Source: Euclidia mi (lineage: Eukaryota > Arthropoda > Insecta > Lepidoptera > Erebidae). Taken from it: a stretch of 64,000 bases of DNA. Below are positions 22,220 to 32,512 of this stretch, piece after piece. Numbering within the stretch: the stretch's first letter is position 1; every line of letters begins with the position of its first letter. The stretch lies in contig OX123186.2 in the NCBI GenBank assembly GCA_944739405.2, forward strand, positions 9,570,995-9,634,994, in the 5' to 3' direction. A program made the translations under genes and the position numbers. The notes below the pieces were generated by a model. The model was not told the DNA's origin. It was given only the letters and a program-made list of their open reading frames with translations, and searched no databases.

Positions 22220-22675
22220 GAACGATTTTACGATTATGAGACGTAGATAAAAAAATTGGATCTATTCATCTCTTATGAGGTTGATCTTAATTTGGACAGG
22301 CTCAGAAACAGGTGTTAACTTACTACTACAGCTAGCGGATTTTTGATTTGACTGAGATTTCATTTTATTGTAAACACAAGAAAATACAAGGTATTAATTA
22401 GTTATTTTCCGCCGTTATAGTCATCTGAACAGTAACGCATTTTTATCACATTGTTGTTCTAAAAATAGTGTTCACAAGCGGCTCTGCCCGCGTGAATTAA
22501 ACACTTAAAAACCTTCCTTAGAATTACACCATAAATTAGTGAAAACCGTAAAAATTCAATTTTAAGTTTATCGCGTCATACAGTCAGACAAACAGAGTAA
22601 AGGGGACTTCATTTTATAACATGTAAAAATCTTACTATTCTTCTTTAGTTTATTTTTCTGCAGACATGTTTTCTT
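22220..22675. other. Non-coding stretch
   Basis: AT-rich, nothing recognised. Confidence 0.4.
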
Positions 22676-22950
22676 TAAAGCGGCGGTAGCCCAGTGGTGT
22701 ACGTAACGGACTGCCGAGACGTTGGTCTCGGGTTCGATCCCCAGGTACCTCGGGCACACACCTCTGACTTTTCGAAGTTATGTGTGTATTAAAAATGTTA
22801 ATTATCGCTCGCTTAATAATGTGCCCGGTAGATGGCAATAGGCTCGCCCCCTATTACATTGGGACCGAAACACATCTGGCGAAGTGTGGGTGTGTAATAC
22901 ACCTCTGCCTACCCCTTCGGGGATAAAAGGCGTGAAGATATGTAAGATAT
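22676..22950 (+). mobile_element. Composite tRNA-headed SINE (family C)
   Basis: A box tagcccagtgg at 22687-22697 and B box ggttcgatccc at 22731-22741 form a pol III promoter. The core 'gacttttcgaagttatgtgt' (22765-22808) is that of families A and B. The 3' half from 'gtgcccggt' through 'ggcaataggctcgcc' to 'ctctgcctaccccttcgggg' is that of family E. It is therefore a composite of known modules in one unit. Confidence 0.88.
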
Positions 22951-22954
22951 ATGT

Positions 22955-23185
22955 TCTTTATTGGTGCATAGGGTTCCCACCAAGAACTTAGGGTCCCAAG
23001 CCAACCTCACCTGCAAGTGGTGCACCGGCCGATCAACGGACGAGGCTCTGGTAAAGAAAATATCCCGATAAGCGGCAATAGGCTCACCACCTATCTCATA
23101 TGTCAAAACACTGGCGAAAAGTGGGCGTTTAATATGCCTCTGCCTACCCCTTCGGGGAAACAGGCGTGAGTCTATGTATGTATGT
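22955..23185 (+). mobile_element. Tail-sharing SINE (family D), head of unknown origin
   Basis: Runs from 'ttggtgcatagggttcccac' through 'caagccaacctcacctgcaa' and 'ggacgaggctctggtaaa' to the shared 'ggcaataggctc' body, the tail 'cctaccccttcggggaaaca' and a TATG repeat. A second copy is at 39950-40172. No good A or B box is visible. Confidence 0.82.
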
Positions 23186-23526
23186 ATGTTTTCTTTTCAT
23201 ATTCCTCTCGCAATTGCTCTATCCTTCAAAGAGCAAAGTGCGGGTCTAGAACAAAGTGACAATTGGATAAGGTAGAGCAGTTATTGGTTTCGCGACAATA
23301 GAACCATTCCACAATAAGTTTTGAAAACTCAATTATTAGAAATCGTTTCCAGTTTCTGATATTGTCATCGAGTAGTTTGACGATATTGTGTTGAAGTTAA
23401 TATTAGCTTTGTAGTTTTATTTAATTAGAGTTTTCATTATGGGGCTTGTAACTAATTACTACTATGTCTTAATTTGTAGTCACAAATAAATATAGTCATA
23501 TTAAACATGGCCTTGACCATAATACG
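23186..23526. other. Non-coding stretch
   Basis: Nothing recognised apart from AT-rich spacer. Confidence 0.4.
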
Positions 23527-23651
23527 CAATAATAATAATAATATTTATTTATTTCGAGTAACAAAACTCATTGTGTTAGTAACAATATTCCTTACCCTAT
23601 GTTAGTATTCCTATTATAAACACTTAGCCTAAAACCATGAATATATGTGAA

Positions 23652-25435
23652 TCACTGCCACACGTCTATCACGGAGGTGGACAGCTTGCAGCAGCGATTC
23701 ACATATAAACAATCGAGTCTGCTCGCCACACAGCAGAGGATACGGTTGGGGCTGGCCCGCACGCGGCGCACCAGCGAAGCGCAACGTTTTCTCATCGTTG
23801 TATAAAAACAGTCGACTCGAGCTTCAGCAAACATTCCTGATGCACTACAGAAACGGGGCAACCCTATCAACACCCTGAACGCGTTATTATATTGAACGCG
23901 AAGGACGCCGCACGATCTTTGCGTATAATCAGCCCATAGACTGCACGTGTAAAAAGAAGTGCAGTATGCACGAAACAAGGTTATTTTAACACTCTGTGAG
24001 CAACGTGAAAATCTGCGAGCTATCATATTCGCCCTAACCGACAGCGCCCTTCGCTCCCGCTCAATATCCTCATCGTCCTTTATGCCCGAGGTCAAGACGT
24101 GTCCAAGGTACTTAAACTTGTATACCCGTGTGAGCGGAGTACCATTTAAATGGACTGGTGGGATAGTTTTTAGACACCTGCCGCCACGGGCATCAAAGAC
24201 CATGACCTCACTCTTACGTTCGTTGTAGACCAATCCATGAAGCCTGACGTAGTCTTCACAGATGGCCACCAACCTTCTAAGGCCACAAGCTGAGGCGCTT
24301 AGAAGAGCCATATCGTCGGCGTAACTAATATTGTTTACACAAACTCCATCAATGTAACAGCCGGCTCTCTCTCTGCTGAGCGTCTCAACTAGCTCATTGA
24401 CGTATATATTGAACAGCGTAGGTGAGCTCAAACCCCCCTGCCTCACGCCACACTCCAATCCGTACGGTTCCGACAAAGTCCCAGCCCATCGAACTTGATT
24501 GATCTGACCTCCATACCAGCATTTCAGAGTGCTTATGACATCGGAAGGAACTCCAGCTTTCTCAAGCTTACTCCACAGAATACTGTAAGAGACCAGATCA
24601 AATGCTCTTGATAGATCGAGGAAGCACGCATATACGGGTGTTTTACGGTCTATGTAGTACTTGACAGCCCACTTAAGACACAGGATGGCACTCTCAGTGG
24701 ACAGTCCAGCTCGAAATCCGAACTGGTTGTCGTGCAGCTTAATGTGGGTTTTGAGTTGTCTATTTAGCAAGCTATCAAGCACTTTTGCTATTACCGTAGC
24801 CAAGGAAATAGGCCTATAGTTTTTTAAATCTGCTATATCGCCTGTTTTATTTTTAACTATAGGCACTACAAGAGTTCTAGTCATCTGACTAGGCAAATAC
24901 GCATGGCTCACACAAAAGTTAAAGAACATTGCCAACACTCTTGGTAAATGGGGACCCGCGTACCTGAGGTACTCGATACTCAGACCATCATGACCTGGAG
25001 ACTTCCGTCTAGACATGGTAGATATAACACCCCCTCCTTAGCTGTAAATCTAGTTTGAAGATCATGATGGTCCGTAGGATTCGGCACAGGCAAGCTGGGT
25101 CCCAGTGGTGATTCTGTTTTAAACTGTTCCTTAAAGAGGTTAGCAATGCCTAAGGGATCGTTTACACCATTAATCGATACCGGGAGGCCAGGCTTACTTC
25201 TCAATTTGTTCGTATGCTGCCAAAAGGAGCGATAATCTTTATCTGAGTGATGGGAGGCCAAAATATCCATTTTTACCTGTTCCTGGTGTGTTTGACACCA
25301 CTTAAGCCGAGATTTAAATTTTCTTCTGGCCTCACACATGTCAACAAACACAGGACCTGTAGATGGTTTACCGCACGCCTGCCACACGCGAAACTTTAGC
25401 CTGGAGTCCCTGTATGCATCACTAACATGCCTGTT
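23652..25435 (-). pseudogene. LINE ORF2, linker, reverse transcriptase and C-terminus
   Basis: From 25435 to about 25015 the frame continues through the linker (WQHTNKLRSKPGLPVSING). It then shifts at a G-run near 25030 to SRRKSPGHDGLS, NYRPISLATVIAKVLD, DNQFGFRAGLST, LDLSRAFDLV (catalytic Asp), GVRQGGLSSPTLFNIYVNEL and ISYADDMALLS (Asp pair). After the palm come FKYLGHVLT and a Cys-rich C-terminal domain. The G in 'RQGG' and the Ser-Pro-Thr block resemble the Rex1/Kiri side of CR1-like LINEs. The one indel is the only damage to the RT part. Confidence 0.85.
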
Positions 25436-26470
25436 TCAGCCTACCACAACCTTCTTTTTCCTGCGCCTGCTGCTCCCTCGACCCACCACAGCTGCTTGCG
25501 ATAAGGCTCGCACAATATTATTATACATATTGTCTATAGTGTTGCGATGACAGTGTTGTTTACAAATTTTATCGCAACAGTTTCTGAACTCATCGGGGAA
25601 GTCAATTAGTCTAAGTTTCTCATGACATGCCATGGTATAAGATTGAATTTCATCACAATTCCTCTCCCCCCATACAACAATATTCTCTATATAATCAAAA
25701 CTACACAGCTTTGGACAAATGTTATCAAATACACATTCGATTACGAGAGGGTAATGATCCGACCACAAAAAATCATAAATGACTCGCGCGTTAAGTACGG
25801 ACTCACGAGCTGCCTTTGTGACCACACAATGATCCAGCCACCTGCGCGAACCATGTGCGTCGCTTATGAAAGTATACGTGTCTGAGTTTATCTTTAACAA
25901 TTCAGTATCAATGCACATCCACTCAAATTGCTGACAGAAATCACTTAATTCCGCAAAAAACCGACCTGTTGGATGTGCATTGAAGTCTCCTAAAATGTAA
26001 CAGTTTTCGATATTAGAGTTCTCTATAATAGCACTCACCGCACTCAAGCAATCCGTGAACTCCACTAAATTACATACCTCGTCCGTGGGCATGTACACGC
26101 TGAACACTAGCACTGACCTCTCATTAAACACTATTTCGACAGCGCACACTCGCGAGTTGTTACACGGAACGACTGACACCGTGTTAAACGCACTTTTCCT
26201 CCAGAGTATGGCCACGCCTCCAAACGTCCTACCTCGTAAAATCCCTGCCGTTGTATCCACAGCTGATGTTCCCGTATAGCAGAAATCATCACTGATATCA
26301 TGTAGATATGCCAGATCCTCTGGTAATAACCAAGTTTCCTGAATCGCTATAATATCGTAATCGGAACATAGCTCCCGTATATAATCAATAGATCGCTTTA
26401 TACTTTTACAATTAAAACTCACAAGTTTATATATCTGCCTAGCCATTTTTATTTGATATAGCGCCGTCAC
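25436..26470 (-). pseudogene. LINE ORF2, APE endonuclease
   Basis: The endonuclease nicks target DNA. Blocks in order are VSFNCKSIKRS, AIQETWL (metal-binding Glu), VYMP, YILGDFNAHP (Asp and Asn), RRWLDHCV and SDHYPL (last catalytic Asp-His). All catalytic blocks are present. The frame ends at a TGA at 25436-25438 within '..VVVG*NRHVSDAY'. The sense continues in the same frame, so a Trp codon (TGG) has probably become TGA. Confidence 0.85.
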
Positions 26471-27695
26471 CAGTCATTATTTTTCCGGTCGCATCACGCT
26501 TGTTATAGTGCACGAAACGCCTAAATATTACAGCTGTTGGCCACAAGTTATTGTCCAAAAATAGTTCATCCTTAGACTCTGGGACAAAGAACTTAAATGA
26601 CTTGTGGTTTGAATTCGTCTTTTTCGACTGTATTCTTTCCAGCTTGACGGAAATCTTAGTTTTCGCCCAGATATAGTCTGTTATATCCTTCTCGCTGGTA
26701 TCAATGCTTATGTTAGAAATAAAAATCGGCACTTTTCTCTCCGCTGCTTTAAAATTGCCAATGGTATCATTTGCTAAGCCAAAATATCCTTTAAACCGTT
26801 GTTTATTACTCGATTTTCGATATGTAACCTTAGTCCATTGTGTTACGTTCGACCGCTCACTCGATAAATGTGAATGAATCGACTTATCACTTTGTTTACA
26901 TTCCTTGGGCGCGGCCGCATCGATCACCTGTTCACTCGCCGCCGGCGCTTGCTCCGTTACAATCAGCTGTTCGATCGCCGTCTCACTCGCACACACTTGT
27001 GGCGCTAGCGGTGCGTCTCCGGCCGCTAAAGTAGTTTGCGGCGGATTCGGTCTACCCTCATAATTTTTATTGTGAAAATGATTATTTTTATTAGGTACGC
27101 ACTTGAGTGGTAACGAGCAATTTAAATTGGATGTATCAAACTGTTCAGATATCTCCAACACCGACACATTCACACTTTTACATGCACCTCTTTCCATGTT
27201 CACACGATCATTCTCGTCCTGCAGGTTACTCGCTGCGCTCCCATTTTTATTCGTACTCTGTATGTCCCTCCTCATGACTTCCAGCTGTTCTAGTGAAACA
27301 TACGACTCTTTAATTTTCTTGACTTCCTCTTGAAGTAATATCAACCTTTTGAGCACGTCTGAAGCGTCTAGGTGATCAAAAGTAATAGGAGGAAGTCTCT
27401 CCAAATTTCTAGCCACGAACACCGTCATCAGGTCAGGAAACGATTTGAAGGCACTTATAATGTCACTGAGGGCACGATTTACTTTTCCTTGTCCTTTACG
27501 AACTGGTTTTCTTTTGTCAGCTGGTAAAGCTTCAAATAGTAACGACTTCGATTTTTCAATCTCATCGCCACTAAACGTCGCCACACACAATCTGACCAAC
27601 CTTTCTTCGTCACAAAGCGATCTCTTATTTTGTACATAAGCCAACAACTCATCTATAACGATGTTACAACTACTACACTTTAGCGTAACCGACAT
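26439..27695 (-). CDS. LINE ORF1 protein with RRM-like domain, intact frame
   Basis: 418 residues with no internal stop. The N-terminus has a CSSC pair followed by a helical region. Residues about 100-160 contain a short heptad-like segment (ILLQEEVKKIKESYVSLEQLEV), a probable coiled coil for self-association. The middle is low-complexity (Ala/Glu/Gln-rich). The C-terminal part, about 315-400 (VPIFISNISIDTSEKDIT..., then a segment ending FRRFVHY), resembles the RRM-like domain of arthropod LINE ORF1 proteins that bind LINE RNA. The start ATG at 27693-27695 opens the frame after a short 5' UTR. It overlaps ORF2. Confidence 0.8.
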   Translation of the reverse strand: MSVTLKCSSCNIVIDELLAYVQNKRSLCDEERLVRLCVATFSGDEIEKSKSLLFEALPADKRKPVRKGQGKVNRALSDIISAFKSFPDLMTVFVARNLERLPPITFDHLDASDVLKRLILLQEEVKKIKESYVSLEQLEVMRRDIQSTNKNGSAASNLQDENDRVNMERGACKSVNVSVLEISEQFDTSNLNCSLPLKCVPNKNNHFHNKNYEGRPNPPQTTLAAGDAPLAPQVCASETAIEQLIVTEQAPAASEQVIDAAAPKECKQSDKSIHSHLSSERSNVTQWTKVTYRKSSNKQRFKGYFGLANDTIGNFKAAERKVPIFISNISIDTSEKDITDYIWAKTKISVKLERIQSKKTNSNHKSFKFFVPESKDELFLDNNLWPTAVIFRRFVHYNKRDATGKIMTGDGAISNKNG

Positions 27696-27790
27696 TTTTC
27701 AAACTTTTCGCAAATGTAAGCGATGTGACACACGCATTACGCGTCGTACTCGGATGCGTGCGCGCATGAGACGATGAATAAATCAAATAG

Positions 27791-28049
27791 TTTCAAGTTT
27801 TATCACTGAAATTTTACGTCGAGGTGTAATCAGCATATGGGCCGAGGCACATACATCCTATCAGATTATCGATATATATAGATCTCATTGATAGTATACT
27901 TCTAAATATAGTATGATTGAAGCATAAAAAATATTTCTGAATTTACCACATAATATATAGTTTCCACTTATACCTATGCTAAGAAGTAACGCCATACAAA
28001 ATTATATAGTTGTTAATTCATTGATATGATTCATTTAATTTATTGACGA
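27791..28049. other. Short non-coding stretch
   Basis: AT-rich spacer between the LINE 5' end and the SINE fragment. Confidence 0.35.
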
Positions 28050-28185
28050 CCCAGAGGCGTAGCAGGAATGTAAACTACTGCTACGCCGGAGGTCGGAAGT
28101 CAAACATTTGTGTGCGTGAACATCGATGTTTGTCCTGGTCTAGGTGTTCCTATGTTTAATATGTTTGTATTTACAAAAAAAAGGA
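28050..28185 (+). mobile_element. SINE family T, internally deleted copy
   Basis: Carries 'actactgctacgccggaggtc' and 'agtcaaacatttgtgtgcgt' in the order of 17158-17425, but the B-box segment between them is missing, so it has lost its pol III promoter. Confidence 0.7.
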
Positions 28186-28850
28186 TTATATCGGTTAAAA
28201 GGCTAATTGGTACAAGCGACATTTTTTGCGATATTGAGTTAAATACATTTTGGAATCAGCAAATTTTTCTCCGTCGTTTGAGTTAGGTTTAATTTTTTTT
28301 TTGTAATGTTTAACTATTTTTATGGCGCTTAGCACCTACAGCAAAACAGACCTCGTTTCTAAGCTCATTGATCTATACGACACAAAATTAGACAAATTTG
28401 AGTACTCGATGACTTAGGGGATTTTTCGAACTTTTATACCGAGTGTCAATTAAGGCATTTGGCTTTTTCGCCGTTGTTGTGGTTTTGTCGTTTGGCCTTT
28501 TTTGCATTAAACGAAAACAATAAGCTGTATCCTTTGGCCCATTTTGCATTCAACTATATAAAATCTTATGGATGTAGCTGAATGATGGCCTAAGCTGACA
28601 ACTGTCGGTTGACATGGCGCTTAATTCATCATCTCTCGTATTGTTTCATTCTAAGTCGATGCTTGAGTCAGTTTAATGTCAGCAATTTTTTTACGGCAGG
28701 CATTTGAACCATTTTGCCTTTCTCAAAATAATACTAAATTTGATGCATTTTGGGCTAATCAACAGAAAATTCTTTCACCATTATAATGCGACGTTAAACC
28801 TGAGTAACATAGGCTATATTTATTTCTAGAAAATATAAGGGATTATATGC
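28186..28850. other. Non-coding stretch with GGC/TTTTGCATT motifs
   Basis: No gene. Several short related motifs ('ggcatttggctttttcgcc', 'ggccttttttgcattaaac', 'ggcccattttgcattcaac', 'accattttgcctttctc') recur between 28452 and 28740. This may be an unclassified degraded repeat. Confidence 0.35.
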
Positions 28851-28925
28851 GTGTAATATTTACATCTCTGCATACCCCTTCGGGGATACAGGCATGAGAC
28901 TATAAATAAATAAAATAAAATAAAA
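28851..28925 (+). mobile_element. Tail-only fragment of a tail-sharing SINE
   Basis: 'acatctctgcatacccccttcgggg'-type sequence with 'acaggcatgaga' and an AAATA repeat (28905-28925). It is the same 3' module as at 4925, 22676, 22955, 39950 and 40843. Confidence 0.7.
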
Positions 28926-28984
28926 TACATACCCTACAAAAACATCAAAAAATATCTTTCATCACGTGCGCTGCTTAAACTGTT

Positions 28985-30440
28985 ATCATCATTATTGTCT
29001 TGCCCTGATCCCAATTTATTTGATGTCGGCGCAGTATGTCCTTCTCTTCCATACTTCTCTGTCACCAGTCATCCGATTATTTACCCTTTTTTCTTTCATA
29101 TTCATCCTCACACAGTCCATCCATCTTTTCCTTGGCCGTCCTCCCCCTTTTCGTTCTTCTACATGCATATTCATCACTTTTTTACCTACATACATCTCAT
29201 CTCGCCGCATAACATGTCCATACCAGGCCAATCGACTCCCTTTCACCTTTTCATCAATGGGCGCCACTTTTATACTACCTCTAACGTAATCATTCCTAAT
29301 TCTGTCCATTTTTGTCACTCCACACATCAATCTTAACATTCTCATCTCTGCAACATGCAATCGTTTCTCATCCATCTTCTTTGTAGCCCAACACTTAGCC
29401 CCATACAGTACGACAGGCCTTATAACCTACTTATACATGCGGCCCTTTAATTTCACAGGCATTTGTGGTCGTATATTGTGCCTGAGACCTGTCGCCATAT
29501 CATCCATCCTGCGTTGATTCTCTGCCTAACATCCCGATCAATTTCGCCGTCATCTTGCAGGAGTGAACCTAGGTAGCGGAAATCGGAGCTTATTGGTAGT
29601 AGTGTACCGCCGAGTGTAACCGGTATAGGACTGGAGAGAGCGCCAAAGTCACAGAACATATATTCTGTTTTGGTTCTACTAATTCTCAGGCCTATATTCC
29701 CCAATCTCTGCCGCCACTCCTCCAGCTTGCTCTGCACCTTCTGTCCACCCTCTGCTACCAGAACGATGTCATCGGCAAACAGCATGCACCAGGGTGCCTC
29801 TTCCTGTATGTCCGATGATATAGCATCCATAATTAACAGGAATCGGACTTGCGTTCGGCATTCAGCGTACATGGCTTGAATCAACGTCAGGTATTTCCCA
29901 GGCACTCCTTTCTTCTTCAGGGCCCACCACACAACTTCACGAGGCACTCGGTCATATGCCTTTTCAAGGTCGACGAACTCCATGTGCAAGTTTTTATGCG
30001 CCTCCCTGTATTTTTCGCACATATGGCAAAGTGCAAAAATGGCATCCACGGTACCTCGACCAGGCATAAAACCGAATTGGTTTCGTGAAATTTCACTCTC
30101 GTCACGCAGGCGTCTCAATTACTCTCTCCCATACTTTCATACTATGAGGCATTAACTTTATTCCCCGATAATTGTTGCACTTTTGGATATCATCCTTATT
30201 TTTAAAATGGGCACCAGGTAACTGTTGCACCATTCCTCGGGTATGGTCTCCTCGTGCAACAGCTTATTAAAGAATAGAGTTAGCCACGCCCATCCATCAT
30301 CTCCTAACGCTTTCCATGCTTCATTCCACTAACAGCCTTTTGTACCTCGTCCTTATTTATTTCCTTCACTAAACCAATATTCATCACCTCATTCTCAAGG
30401 TTTCTGCTCTAATCGTTTTCCTCATTCATTAACTTTTTAA
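28985..30440 (-). mobile_element. RTE-type LINE, 5'-truncated
   Basis: Minus-strand fragments of the same family as the complete RTE at 33394-36663. It ends after the ORF stop (about 29016) in a short ATGATG-like tail, as RTE elements do, and the 5' part is missing beyond about 30440. The coding sequence is broken into at least three frames. Confidence 0.85.
29016..30440 (-). pseudogene. RTE LINE reverse transcriptase, deleted palm segment
   Basis: From 30440 down, short frames give the RT fingers region. The 30118-29453 frame gives NQFGFMPGRGTVDAI, VDLEKAYDRVPREV (catalytic Asp), CMLFADDIVLVAE (Asp pair) and DFRYLGSLLQDDGEID. Between TQVR and LLIMDA about 25 residues with the GLHQGSALSPY motif of the sister copy are missing. 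The 29375-29016 frame gives the C-terminus (MRMLRLMCGVTKMD, WYGHVMRRD, GRPRKRWMD), which is characteristic of RTE elements. Confidence 0.85.
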
Positions 30441-30666
30441 AATAAACTGTTAATGATACCTAAAAATAATGTACTACTATATTAAAGCACTTATTATTAC
30501 CTACATAAAATAGGCATGGGCGTTATCGGATTTTTACGCAAACCCATAAAAATTCGATTTTAGATTTTGAAATCGATTTCAAAAACTGATTTTAGAAATC
30601 GATTTCAGTAGCGGATGTTAGAGCGTAGCGTACGACAAATGTAAACAATCGAAATCTTATTGGATT
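30441..30666. other. Non-coding, with a doubled gaaatcgatttca palindrome
   Basis: tgaaatcgatttca at 30568-30581 is a perfect palindrome, and a near-copy lies at 30594-30607. No gene. Confidence 0.5.
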
Positions 30667-30669
30667 TAA

Positions 30670-31197
30670 GGCATGAGACCAATCCATCCAAATAAAACTC
30701 TCCAAACATAAATACCTAATAACTATTTGCAATTTTCAAAATAAATATTAAATAGTTGCAATCTGAATTAGATATTATCGCCTCAATTTTAGTTTTATTT
30801 TTTTGTAGTCAATCTGCAATTCATAAAACCGCCAAAATTCAAAACGTTTCGCTCGCTTGGCGACAATTCGTTTCATCTCTTTTGCTCTTTCAACGGATCA
30901 CTAAGTAAGGAAGAAAAGGAAATGAAATTCGCTCTCTCTCATTCTAAGGGCGTTATCATACTAGCGGTTTGGGAGCGGTTACGGGGCGGAGCGGACGCGC
31001 AGTGAATGCGTCCCGAACACGCCACGGTTGTAGTTTGGTTGCACTTGCACCGTTCGGTTCGGATTTGTGTAGTTTGCGTTATCGTGTTATTGTTTTGCGT
31101 TTTCTAAAATCGGATTTTTCACATTGGAATATCGATACGATACGATTTCTGACTGCAATCGGATTTCAGATGCGTTTTGATATATCGGTCTCATGCC
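30670..31197. mobile_element. Harbinger-like MITE (528 bp)
   Basis: 11-bp perfect terminal inverted repeats ggcatgagacc (30670-30680) and ggtctcatgcc (31187-31197) are flanked on both sides by taa (30667-30669 and 31198-31200). A TAA/TWA target duplication is the signature of PIF/Harbinger elements. There is no transposase, so it is a non-autonomous element. The interior has a GC-rich patch near 30960-31030. The 30969-31205 open frame is not a gene. Confidence 0.65.
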
Positions 31198-31200
31198 TAA

Positions 31201-31740
31201 CATAAAAGTCCGCGATGCTATAGGTCCATCTCCTAAGGAAAAGCCCCAGTAACCATTTTTATCAATAAAAAATTATAAACATTTAATGGGTAATTTTCGA
31301 AGCTATTTTAAACAATATAGTATTATTTGTTATCCAATTAAATACGCTAGATACGTCATGTATTTAATGTTGATAAAAGTTTTCTTTTACAGTATATCAT
31401 TATAATGAATAGCTTAGAAGATATAGCAAAATAAAAATTTTGCGTGAGAAAATAAATTCACCGCGGTGTGCGAGCACCAATATTCCGCCGGGACGAGACT
31501 CACATGATTCGATCGATTATATAAATTTTATAACAATGAAATAAATTATTTTATTTTCAAAAAGACTGTTTCAATACCCGTAAATTACATGTTGTATCAT
31601 TTAAATTAAACATGGCATTCAAAATATATTATTAATGTTAAAGTAAGGCAGGTGGCATGCATCAAATAAAAATGTAGGTTAACCCTTAGAAATTAACTCC
31701 TACATATAACCAAAAGTATACTACTTATCAACATAATAAT
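31201..31740. other. Non-coding stretch
   Basis: AT-rich, nothing recognised. Confidence 0.4.
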
Positions 31741-31862
31741 GTAGCATTTCGCAGTCCATTGCTGGACAAAAGGAAGATTTGGCCTACTATTATATAAGCA
31801 CGCTAGCCTGACGGGTTGGTATAGAGTTTCATGTCGAGTTTTCCTTCTCTACGCAAAGTTAA
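31741..31862 (-). mobile_element. Family G repeat, fragment
   Basis: Minus strand holds 'gtccagcaatggactg', 'aggctagcgtg', 'accaacccgt' and 'gaaggaaaactcgac', matching the 3' half of 41940-42175. Confidence 0.6.
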
Positions 31863-31869
31863 AGATTGA

Positions 31870-32175
31870 TTCGTGTGTTTTCTAATCAAATTCAAATTCA
31901 ATTAAAAATCCTTTATTCATTTGGGTCACAATGTGACGCTTATGAACGTCAAAATACTAAATTTATAAAATAATTACTTAATGATTCTACATTTACATTT
32001 ACTGCTACGTTCGCAAAGCAAGGGCATAGAACCATGAGAAAGAACGGGCAATATAACTCACTGTCACTCTTTTTCATCGCCAGGTTTTGCATAATACACA
32101 TAATTTACATTTTGTAAGGTGCTGCAACTGTTACACTTTCTATATCGTCGATCGTGGTTGTACGTCACTAACAAA
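31870..32175 (-). mobile_element. 3' UTR fragment of the CR1-like LINE family
   Basis: Minus strand carries 'aacgggcaatataactc'-type sequence with 'gttctatgcccttgctttgc', 'cgttcataagcgtcacattg' and 'aatgaataaaggattttt', in the same order as the 3' UTR of the LINE at 47906-53782 (53560-53782). It is therefore a severely 5'-truncated copy. Confidence 0.7.
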
Positions 32176-32512
32176 ATTATTTGGGGTACTGACACTTTTT
32201 ATTCTTAATCCCTCACTAGTAGAATTGGCATTTAATATCTTGTGTAATAAGATAAGTTAAAGTATTTGAAAAGTATAAAAGCGAGTAAAGCGTCGGGATA
32301 TGACAGAGTATCTGCTGAAATGCTCAAGATAGGCAAAAGCGTCACTGTAAGCCTGCTGTACCTACTGTTCAATAAATGTTGGGAAATTGCACGCAAAAAT
32401 ACAAATTGAAAGAGTGAGCTCTGAAACTGATAGTTAAATTTAAGATGAGAAAGTAGGATTCCAAAAGGGAGTGAGATAAACGGATCAAGGTGCATTTCGG
32501 AGAAAATCTTAA

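Larger units (their letters stand above)
23527..27790 (-). mobile_element. Near-complete two-ORF LINE with APE endonuclease (CR1/Rex1/Kiri-like, clade uncertain)
   Basis: Minus-strand order is a 5' UTR (about 27700-27790), ORF1, ORF2 with endonuclease and RT, a short 3' UTR and an ATT microsatellite tail (23527-23548). ORF1 and ORF2 overlap by about 30 bases. Total length is about 4.25 kb. Only two lesions were found in ORF2 and none in ORF1, so this is among the youngest LINEs in the window. The 5' boundary is approximate. Confidence 0.85.
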
